NCBI GenBank assembly: GCA_015068175.1
Contig: SVLA01000018.1
Location: 1 to 19,634, forward strand
Direction of reading: 5' to 3'
DNA from: Oscillospiraceae bacterium
GTDB lineage: Bacteria; Bacillota_A; Clostridia; Oscillospirales; Oscillospiraceae
Length of the DNA: 19,634 bases
The notes under the pieces were generated by a model. It did no database searches. It worked only from the letters and a program-made list of their open reading frames with translations, and was not told the origin of the DNA. Positions 12,848-19,634 of the stretch are shown here, one piece after another. Within the stretch, counting starts at the first letter, position 1. Every line of letters begins with the position of its first letter. A program made the position numbers and the translations under genes.

Positions 12848-15800
12848 CTTGTGATCCATTGCCTTAAAGCGGCAAAGTTTTTCCCCGTTGCGGAACCAGC
12901 CTTCGGCGGGTTTGGATACCAGGGCCTTTTGGGCGGCGGGCAGGTCCAGATTCAATGCCTGGTGGTCCATTGCTTTTCCGCCCAGGGCCACGGCAGGACC
13001 GGTGGTCAGGATGGCCGCGACGGGTTCCCGGAATTGGGCCAGAGCCGTCAGGCTCTGGGCCTGATCGGCCACCACCAACTGAAGGCCCAACGTGCTGCCG
13101 ATCATGGCAAAAGCCTTCAGACGGTCAGCGCTCTGCTGGGAGATCTCGTCAAAGAACCGGCGATAGCCGTCGATCAGGAAGCACACGGGGGTCAATTTAC
13201 AATGAGGATCTTCCTTCTTTTGGGCCTGCCGTTGGCTCAGGGTGTTGCGCAGGGATTCGATATAGGCATCCGCTTCGGCGCCAGTATGGAGAAGGGCGAT
13301 GCCGGGCAAATCCCAATCGTCACCGCCGAACACGGTCACGGGGAAATCCTGGGCCGCCATTTGCCGGGCCAAGGTTTTGAGCAGAGTGGTCTTGCCGCTG
13401 CCGGTAATGCCGGAGATCAGCAGGTGATGGGGGCGGTCCAGGCAGAGGGTCACGGCTTCCAGGGTGTCATGCTCCATGCCCAGGATATAGCCCTCGTTTT
13501 TCGATTGCACCGAGCCGAAGGGAATGGCGGCGGGCATGACCTGCAGGCTCCGGGTTTGGGGTGCGCCCCAACGATCCAGCAATTCCTCGCCTTCCCGGCG
13601 GATGGCCAGGGTGCCGGTCTCGTCATCCCAGGGTTTGACGGGGCAGGCGATCTGGAATTCCTTCACGCCCCCCAGGTTCGCCAGGCCCCGGCCGGGGAAA
13701 CTCTCCGGCAGCAAACCGCCGGTGCGGCCCACCACGGACAGATAATCGGAGGGTGTATTGAGCTGGAGGGCCAGTTTGGTCTTAAAGTTTTGTTCCAGTT
13801 TGAACCCCAGGCCGCTGGTGCTGCCGGCGGTCAGGACCAGGTAGATGCCGTAATTGCCGCCTTCCCGGCTGATCTGCAGGAAGAGGTCCTCCAGGCCGGT
13901 GGCGGTGCGGGCCACTTCAAAACGGTCCACCAGCACCACGATGTAAGGCATGGGTTCGTCGGACAGTTTCCGGAAGGCCCGCAGATTGCCGGCACCGGCA
14001 TCGGCAAAGCGCTGACGGCGCTGCTGCAATTCCCGGGTCAGGATCTCACGCATTTGCTGCAGGGCATCTTCCTCACTGCCGTTGGCCACCATGCGCATAT
14101 GGGGGAAATCCTTGAATGCGCCCAGACTCCAACTGCCGAAGTCCATGGCGTACAGCTCCACCTCGTGGGGGCTGTAGGTACGGCAGAGGCTCAGGGCGGC
14201 GGTTTGCAGGAACAGGGTCTTGCCGCTGCCCGGGCAGCCGAAAAGGGCCACATGACCCTGGGCGCTCAGGGGCAGGGTCAGGGGGCGCTGGGACTGGCCG
14301 GCGGGATCGTCCACCATGCCCACCACCGGCTCCAATGCGTCGGTGCCGCCTGCATTTGCCGGCAGATCTTCCAGATACAACGTGCTGCTCATGCGGTCCT
14401 GCCAAATGCGGCGGGCGGGAGGAATGCCCATCCGGGCGGTATAGTCGGCGATGTAAGAAACGATGGCGTCGATCTGGGCCACGGCCCCGGTATTGGACCG
14501 GGGAAGGCGGATCTTTTCCGCTTCGCCGGATAGGGAAATGCGGAAGATCTCCTCCGTTACGGCGGAATGATCGCCGGGGATATAGGGGGCGCCGCTGTAG
14601 AAGGATTGGACGGTCTCAAAAACTTCGTCACTGCCCACCTGAACATAGGCCCGGCCGGGATCCGTCAAATAGGCGGCGTCGGAATGGGCGCCCAGCATTT
14701 CCCAGCTGGCGGCGGGGCTGGCCACCTTCAGGCACCAGCGGAAGCGGACATTGCTTTCACTTTCGCCGGTGACAACGCCGGCGGGATTTTGAGTCATCAG
14801 AACAATATGTACGCCCAGGGAGCGGCCCACCCGGAACAGAGAGTTGACCCGGTTGGTGAAATCCGGGAACTGGGTCTTGAACTCCGCGTATTCGTCGATG
14901 ATCACGAACAGATAGGGCAGGGGTTCCTGAACGGCGCCGGCCCGGTACAGCCGCAGATAATCGGTGATCTTGTTGACACCGGCGGCATCGAACAATGCTT
15001 TGCGGCGCTCCAATTCGCTGTTGAGGGCCACGAGATTTCTGGAAATATTCACATCCAGGTCGGAAATGGTGCCGGCCAGGTGGGGCAGGCGCTCAAAAGG
15101 CTTGATCAGGCCGGTGCCCTTGAAGTCCACCATGACGAAGGAGACATCCTGGGGGGAGAAATGCAGAGCCATGGACAGGATCCAGCTCATGACCATCTCA
15201 GATTTGCCGCTGCCGGTCATTCCGGCCACCAGGCCGTGAGGGCCGTGGGCTTTCTCGTGGATGTCAAAAAGAAAATGCTGGCCGTCGGCGGTGACGCCGA
15301 TGGGCACTGCCATGGTGCGGCTGCAATCGGACCGGGCCCAGCGGGCGCCCAGGTCCAGATCCTCCAAGGCGGCGATGCCCTGGCTTTCCAGGAAGGGGAC
15401 GGCGGTGGGCAGGCCGGTTTGGCCATCGGTCCGCAGACGGATGGGGGCCATGGCGCGGCTGAACCGGGAAAGCTGTTCCGGGGTCAGGGCGCTTTGGGAG
15501 GGTTCAAAAGGAAGTGCCCCCTGGGCGGTCTGCAGTTGGAACTGCGGTCCGTGGAGGTGGATCAGATTTCGGATGGAATGGGGGACCTGGGAAGGCAGGT
15601 CGCCGGCGAAAATGCCGGTGATCCCCAGCTCCGGCTGATTCAGAAGCAATGCCTGCCGGAGTTTGGGTCCCATGGAGGCCCCGGAATGGGGTACGATGAC
15701 CACATAATGGCACGGAGCGGAAGAAAAATCCACGGAAAGGGGATCTGCCTGGGATTGCAGATGCTGCTGCGCCAAATGCTCCAGAGCTTCGGCGGCCGCC

Positions 15801-17116
15801 TGGTCATTTCTTCCGGTGAGGATGAAACGGTGCTTGCCGTCGCTGCTTTGGCAATGGGGGAGCCAGCGCATCCAGGCCCAATGCTCCGCTTCGGTGGGGG
15901 TGGTAAGGACCACCAGCTTCACATCTTCGTAGCTGTGCAGGGCCGCCAACTGGATCACCATTTCCCGGAGCAGCGCATCGGTGGCGGACCGGGGGCCGAT
16001 GACACCGCAGCTTCCGTTCTTCATCAGATCGCAGAAGACGGGCATGTCCGAAACGGTGGCGTAGCGGTTGGCCAATTCCCTGGGCATCTGATCCAGCTCG
16101 CTTTGCCGGAGCTGCAGATGCTGGGGCGGGATCCGGACCTCTGCCTCTGCCGGGACGGTACCGGAACCGATCCGCAGGGTGAGAAAATCCGGGTCACCGA
16201 CTTGCCGCTCCCACAGATCGGGGGCGGCGGCGTCCGCGCGGCGCAGACAGTCGGGGATGTCGGGATGCAGTCGCAGGGCATAGGCCCGCTGTGCTGCGGC
16301 ATGATCCCGGAGCTGTTGCTCGATCTTGCCCAAATAGGCGGCATAGAGGTCCGCAAGCTGCTTTTCCTGCTTGCTGTATTTGCGCTTGCCCAGGCCGTAA
16401 CGCAGGACCTGGTTGCCCAGATTCAGGGCCATGGTGGCGGGGTTGATGGAAAGACCGCCCAAACCCATGGTGGGCTTGCTTCCGATGGAGGGGGCGTCTT
16501 CAATGGTGACGGAAAGAGGCGCCGGGGGAAAAAGGACCCGGGGCGACCGGGCGTACCAGGGATAGGGGGCCGCGGCCGCCGCCAGCACAGGCCGCCGGAC
16601 AGCAACGGAAAACTGCACCCGCTGATCGGTATTTTCCAGGATCAATCCCTCATCCACACGGAAGCGGTAGCGGCCCAGCTTGATCACATCGCCGCGGCAG
16701 AGCAAAGTGTCGGCCACCCGCCGGTCGTTGACGAAGGTGCCGTTGGTGCTGTTCAGATCCAGCAGATGCCAGCCGTCCGCCCTTTGTTCCACACGGCAAT
16801 GATGGGCGGACACGAATCCGTCCGCCAGGGCCACATGGTTGTCTGCCCGACGGCCGATGGTCAGACCCTGCTGCCAGGGGATCATCCGGGGATCCTCCGG
16901 GAGGGATTCCAAGACCAATGCCGCGGTGTGACGGTCCCGGTCGATGACGATGGTCAGGCCCGGCGCCAAAGCGCCGCTCTGCGGACCGCAAGTGTAAGAC
17001 CAGTTGTTCCTGTCCGGCGTGGCGGTGAAACCGTCCTGCCGGATCGGCGTAACCAGGGAAGAAAGATCGTGGTCGGTTATATGATCATTGTGCACAATGC
17101 GTAGGATCCCTTCCAT
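12845..17116 (-). CDS. essC: EssC/YukB-family T7SS motor ATPase with FHA domain and three FtsK/SpoIIIE domains
   Basis: 1423 residues from ATG 17116, with CAGGAG 8 nt upstream; a longer frame to 17206 would start upstream of the predicted transcription start. Residues 1-75 are a beta-rich region, perhaps a first degenerate FHA. Residues 82-155 are a canonical FHA domain (GR 88-89, S103-x-x-H106, N122-S-T-N125-G). The usual double TM hairpin between RSPR (190-193) and KRKYSKQEK (244-252) is missing: that stretch is short and polar. A degenerate ATPase-like region spans about 330-530. Then come D1 with Walker A GMTGSGKS (632-639) and Walker B DE (741-742), D2 with GCPGSGKT (960-967) but Walker B D1064-R, and D3 with GITGSGKT (1236-1243) but D1316-G. 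EKAHGPHGLVAG just before the first P-loop is an EssC hallmark. The motor recognises WXG100-linked substrates and drives export. First gene of the operon. Confidence 0.95.
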   Translation of the reverse strand: MEGILRIVHNDHITDHDLSSLVTPIRQDGFTATPDRNNWSYTCGPQSGALAPGLTIVIDRDRHTAALVLESLPEDPRMIPWQQGLTIGRRADNHVALADGFVSAHHCRVEQRADGWHLLDLNSTNGTFVNDRRVADTLLCRGDVIKLGRYRFRVDEGLILENTDQRVQFSVAVRRPVLAAAAAPYPWYARSPRVLFPPAPLSVTIEDAPSIGSKPTMGLGGLSINPATMALNLGNQVLRYGLGKRKYSKQEKQLADLYAAYLGKIEQQLRDHAAAQRAYALRLHPDIPDCLRRADAAAPDLWERQVGDPDFLTLRIGSGTVPAEAEVRIPPQHLQLRQSELDQMPRELANRYATVSDMPVFCDLMKNGSCGVIGPRSATDALLREMVIQLAALHSYEDVKLVVLTTPTEAEHWAWMRWLPHCQSSDGKHRFILTGRNDQAAAEALEHLAQQHLQSQADPLSVDFSSAPCHYVVIVPHSGASMGPKLRQALLLNQPELGITGIFAGDLPSQVPHSIRNLIHLHGPQFQLQTAQGALPFEPSQSALTPEQLSRFSRAMAPIRLRTDGQTGLPTAVPFLESQGIAALEDLDLGARWARSDCSRTMAVPIGVTADGQHFLFDIHEKAHGPHGLVAGMTGSGKSEMVMSWILSMALHFSPQDVSFVMVDFKGTGLIKPFERLPHLAGTISDLDVNISRNLVALNSELERRKALFDAAGVNKITDYLRLYRAGAVQEPLPYLFVIIDEYAEFKTQFPDFTNRVNSLFRVGRSLGVHIVLMTQNPAGVVTGESESNVRFRWCLKVASPAASWEMLGAHSDAAYLTDPGRAYVQVGSDEVFETVQSFYSGAPYIPGDHSAVTEEIFRISLSGEAEKIRLPRSNTGAVAQIDAIVSYIADYTARMGIPPARRIWQDRMSSTLYLEDLPANAGGTDALEPVVGMVDDPAGQSQRPLTLPLSAQGHVALFGCPGSGKTLFLQTAALSLCRTYSPHEVELYAMDFGSWSLGAFKDFPHMRMVANGSEEDALQQMREILTRELQQRRQRFADAGAGNLRAFRKLSDEPMPYIVVLVDRFEVARTATGLEDLFLQISREGGNYGIYLVLTAGSTSGLGFKLEQNFKTKLALQLNTPSDYLSVVGRTGGLLPESFPGRGLANLGGVKEFQIACPVKPWDDETGTLAIRREGEELLDRWGAPQTRSLQVMPAAIPFGSVQSKNEGYILGMEHDTLEAVTLCLDRPHHLLISGITGSGKTTLLKTLARQMAAQDFPVTVFGGDDWDLPGIALLHTGAEADAYIESLRNTLSQRQAQKKEDPHCKLTPVCFLIDGYRRFFDEISQQSADRLKAFAMIGSTLGLQLVVADQAQSLTALAQFREPVAAILTTGPAVALGGKAMDHQALNLDLPAAQKALVSKPAEGWFRNGEKLCRFKAMDHK

Positions 17117-17162
17117 GATGATCGCTCCTGTCTGTGTAAAATACCCGTTTCTTTTTCTATAT

Positions 17163-17191
17163 AATATACCATACGCCTGGGGGGATTGCAA
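17163..17191 (-). promoter_or_regulatory. Promoter of the T7SS operon
   Basis: The minus strand has TTGCAA (17191-17186), a 17-bp spacer and TATATT (17168-17163). Predicted start is near 17156, giving a 40-nt leader before the essC ATG. Confidence 0.75.
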
Positions 17192-17350
17192 GCATTCAAA
17201 CCGCAAAAGAGGATTGTATTTACCGCGGTGTGGGACAAAAAACGGGATTTGGATGGGGGCAAAGCGCTATTTTTTGGATGAAAAGAAAAAATTCGGAAAA
17301 TGTCACAAAGAACCGTGGGAAAAGCGGGGGCGGTTTTGGTAAAAAGACAA

Positions 17351-17379
17351 TTGACTTTTGCTGGCGGACGTTATAGAAT
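17351..17379 (+). promoter_or_regulatory. Promoter of the subtilase gene
   Basis: TTGACT (17351-17356), a 17-bp spacer and TAGAAT (17374-17379). The predicted start near 17386 coincides with the first leader hairpin. Confidence 0.65.
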
Positions 17380-17386
17380 GTGCTTA

Positions 17387-17447
17387 TATTTCTGCGGTGA
17401 GCACGTGTTTTCTGTAGAAATACACCCCCAGATGTTGGGGAGAAGCA
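17387..17447 (+). promoter_or_regulatory. Hairpins in the subtilase leader
   Basis: TATTTCT (17387-17393) pairs perfectly with AGAAATA (17416-17422). A second hairpin CCCCA/TGGGG (about 17427-17441) takes up the G run of the ribosome site GGGGAG before ATG 17448. Translation from that start may therefore be structure-controlled. Confidence 0.4.
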
Positions 17448-19634
17448 ATGAAAGAGGTACGAATTATGGGAAAGAATCATGTCTGGAAGAAAGTACTTTC
17501 TGTAGTCGTGGTGCTGTGCATGATCATGGCCTGGGCCCTGCCCGCCAATGCAGCCGGCGTCTCGTTTACGAAAGTAGGCAATGACCGCGTATCTGCGAAC
17601 CTGCTGAACAAGGACGCAGCATACCTCACCGGTAATCTGGAGTATGCGCCCACCGATGTTGTGCGTGTATCCATTTTCCTGGAGAAGGCCGGCGTTCTGG
17701 GTGCGGGCTTCGCCGCGAAAGACCTGGCCGATAATACTGCCGCAATGAATTATCGCGCCAAGCTGGAAAAAGAGCAGACTTCTGTGATCGGCAAGATCGA
17801 GAAGGCTACCAAGGAAAAGCTGGATGTGGTGTGGAATCTGACCATCGCCACCAACCTGATCTCTGCCAACGTGCAGTTCGGTCAGATCGAAGCCATTTCC
17901 AAGGTCAAGGGCGTTTCCGCCGTTGTGGTGGAGACCCAGTATCTGCCTGATGTCGTCAGCAGCGCCGAGGCCGATCCCAACATGGGCACCTCCAGCGCAC
18001 AGACCGGTGCCATCAACAGCTACGCTGCCGGTTATACCGGTGCCGGATCCCGGGTCGCCATCATCGACACCGGTCTGGATACCTCCCACCAGTCCTTCAA
18101 TGCTACCGCCTTTAACTATTCTCTGAGCAACATCGCCGGCAAGGCCGGCATGTCCCCCGAGGACTACATCGCCGGTCTGGAACTGCTGGATGCGGAAGAG
18201 ATCGCTTCCGTGCTGGATAAGCTGAATGCTACCACCCGCGCCAATGTTTCTGCTGCCGATATGTACATCAACTCCAAGGTCCCCTTCGGCTTCAACTACG
18301 TGGACGGCAACACCAACGTCACCCACATGAATGATGCCCAGGGTGAACACGGTTCCCACGTTGCCGGCATCGCTGCCGCCAACTCCTATCTCTACAATGC
18401 CGACGGCACCTTCTCCAATGCGCTGGATGCGGTCCATGTGCAGGGCGTTGCTCCTGATGCTCAGGTCATCGTCATGAAGGTCTTCGGCGCCAAGGGCGGC
18501 GCTTATGAGGCTGACTACATGGCCGCTATCGAAGATGCCATCCTCCTGGGTGCAGACTCCATCAACCTGTCCCTGGGCAGCGCCAACCCCGGCATGTCCT
18601 CCAACTCTACTGCCGAGTACCAGGCCATTATGGAAGGCCTGGAGAAGTGCGGTGTCGTGGTCTGTATGTCCGCCGGTAACAATGGCGGCTGGGCAGACGC
18701 TGCACAGAACGGTTCCTCCTATATGTATCTGGACGACGTCAGCATGCAGTCCGGCGGCTCTCCCGGATCCTACACCAACTCCCTGAGCGTTGGTTCCGTG
18801 GATAACTCCGGTTACGATGCGGCTCATATGCCCATCCTGACCGTTAACGGCAAGGGCATGTTCTACTATGAGAGTGCCGAATACGGCAACACCCCCATCG
18901 CGGGTCTGGCCGGTGCGCAGGAATATGTCTTCCTGAACGGCATCGGTACCCCCGAACAGTTTGCCGCTCTGGGCGAAGGTGCCCTGGCCGGCAAGGTGGC
19001 CCTCTGCTACCGCGGCGAGACCTCCTTCTTCGAGAAGGCCAACGCAGCCGTGGAGGCCGGTGCCATTGCGGTGATCATTGTCAACAATCAGTCCGGCGCT
19101 ATCGGTCTGAATCTGACCGGTTATCTGTACACTGCCCCCGTCGTGTCTATTACTCAGGCTGACGGCGAGGCCTTCAAGAGCAATCCCACCACCGATGCCG
19201 AAGGCAACGTTCTGTGCTGGAGCGGCAAGCTGGAGATCCCCACGGAGGGCCTTGGCCAGTTTGGTTCCGAATACCACACCATGAGCAGTTTCTCCTCCTG
19301 GGGCGTTCCCGGCAGCCTGGTGCTGAAGCCTGAGATCACTGCCCCCGGCGGCAACATCCTGTCCGTGGCCGGCGCTTACAAGGGCGGCGTCTCCGATCAT
19401 ACTTCCTACGAGGTCATGAGCGGTACTTCCATGGCCGCGCCTCAGGTCACCGGTATGGTGGCTGTGGTGGCCCAGTACATCCGCGAGAACGATCTGACCA
19501 CCCTGACCGGCCTGGATGCCCGTACTTTGGCCCAGAGCCTGCTGATGTCTACTGCCGTTCCCATGGGCGACGCCAACAACGGTGGCTATTATTATCCTGT
19601 CCTGCAGCAGGGCGCCGGCCTGGCCAACGTTGGT
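17448..19634 (+). CDS. Secreted S8 subtilisin-like protease with PA domain (3' part missing)
   Basis: Open from ATG 17448 through the right edge, 729 codons. An in-frame ATG at 17466 (AAAGAGG upstream) is equally plausible and gives a typical signal peptide ending near PANA-A. Counted from 17448, an I9-like propeptide region spans about 40-165. The S8 catalytic domain has Asp207 (AIIDTGLD), His301 (GEHGSHVAGI), oxyanion Asn411 (SAGNNG) and Ser661 (GTSMAAP). About 110 residues between Asn411 and Ser661 form a protease-associated domain (KVALCYRG ... AGAIAVIIVNN), as in lactocepin/C5a-peptidase-type cell-envelope proteases. Further C-terminal domains and any anchor lie outside the window. It probably degrades extracellular proteins. 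It is divergent from the T7SS operon and exported by Sec. A link to that system is possible but not shown. Confidence 0.93.
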   Translation, partial: MKEVRIMGKNHVWKKVLSVVVVLCMIMAWALPANAAGVSFTKVGNDRVSANLLNKDAAYLTGNLEYAPTDVVRVSIFLEKAGVLGAGFAAKDLADNTAAMNYRAKLEKEQTSVIGKIEKATKEKLDVVWNLTIATNLISANVQFGQIEAISKVKGVSAVVVETQYLPDVVSSAEADPNMGTSSAQTGAINSYAAGYTGAGSRVAIIDTGLDTSHQSFNATAFNYSLSNIAGKAGMSPEDYIAGLELLDAEEIASVLDKLNATTRANVSAADMYINSKVPFGFNYVDGNTNVTHMNDAQGEHGSHVAGIAAANSYLYNADGTFSNALDAVHVQGVAPDAQVIVMKVFGAKGGAYEADYMAAIEDAILLGADSINLSLGSANPGMSSNSTAEYQAIMEGLEKCGVVVCMSAGNNGGWADAAQNGSSYMYLDDVSMQSGGSPGSYTNSLSVGSVDNSGYDAAHMPILTVNGKGMFYYESAEYGNTPIAGLAGAQEYVFLNGIGTPEQFAALGEGALAGKVALCYRGETSFFEKANAAVEAGAIAVIIVNNQSGAIGLNLTGYLYTAPVVSITQADGEAFKSNPTTDAEGNVLCWSGKLEIPTEGLGQFGSEYHTMSSFSSWGVPGSLVLKPEITAPGGNILSVAGAYKGGVSDHTSYEVMSGTSMAAPQVTGMVAVVAQYIRENDLTTLTGLDARTLAQSLLMSTAVPMGDANNGGYYYPVLQQGAGLANVG

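Larger units (their letters stand above)
17117..17447. other. Divergent intergenic region between essC-like and subtilase genes
   Basis: 331 bp with a leftward promoter for the T7SS operon (17163-17191) and a rightward promoter for the subtilase gene (17351-17379), plus two leader hairpins. Between the promoters are A/G-rich stretches and an ACCGCGGT palindrome at 17222-17229. No small gene is supported. Confidence 0.6.

Noticed and set aside
12257..17104. Two long plus-strand frames (758 and 845 codons) opposite essC
   Set aside because: They are antisense to the EssC homologue with its FHA and three P-loop domains; composition is shadow-like.
17220..19400. 726-codon minus-strand frame opposite the subtilase
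   Set aside because: The plus frame has a complete Asp/His/Ser triad and signal peptide; the minus frame has none.

Overview
The window looks like a chromosomal segment of a high-GC gut-type Clostridia (Oscillospirales-like) Firmicute. This rests on clean AGGAGG-type ribosome sites, sigma-A-like promoters, a Firmicutes-type (T7SSb) EssC ATPase, BspA-type leucine-rich repeats and the Cys/His-rich surface modules common in that group. The taxonomic call is inference; no rRNA or other marker gene is present.

Layout. Almost everything is on the minus strand, so the biological order runs from high to low coordinates. A promoter at 17163-17191 starts a tight, often translationally coupled operon. 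It encodes an EssC-family ATPase with a canonical FHA domain (17116-12845), a 242-aa protein with an EspG-chaperone-like pattern (12838-12110), a YukD/EsaB ubiquitin-like protein (12107-11856), a WXG100 protein (11859-11536), a 370-aa helical protein with a C-terminal CHAP/NlpC-like cysteine-peptidase signature (11530-10418), two more WXG100 proteins (10402-10109 and 10060-9770), a PP2C phosphatase (9701-8892) and a transmembrane Ser/Thr kinase (8887-6410). The operon ends at a strong terminator (6323-6355). After a 469-bp regulatory gap come a 1704-aa beta-helix surface protein (5940-826) with its own terminator, a 342-bp region with a promoter and a possible small RNA, and a membrane-anchored McrB-like AAA ATPase cut by the left edge. 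Divergent from the essC-like gene is a secreted S8 subtilase with a protease-associated domain, cut by the right edge.

How it may work together. This is a type VII secretion locus in which the motor, a ubiquitin-like accessory protein, a putative chaperone, three WXG100 proteins and one candidate peptidase effector share an operon with a kinase, its opposing phosphatase and an FHA phosphothreonine reader on the motor itself. That is a self-contained phospho-switch, similar in logic to the PpkA/PppA/Fha pathway of type VI secretion. Three points are unusual. The EssC homologue appears to have lost its transmembrane hairpin. The usual membrane partners (EssB/YukC, EsaA/YueB, EssA) are absent from the window. 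The kinase ectodomain combines PASTA, Ig-like and BspA-type LRR modules. These make the locus a candidate variant T7SS.
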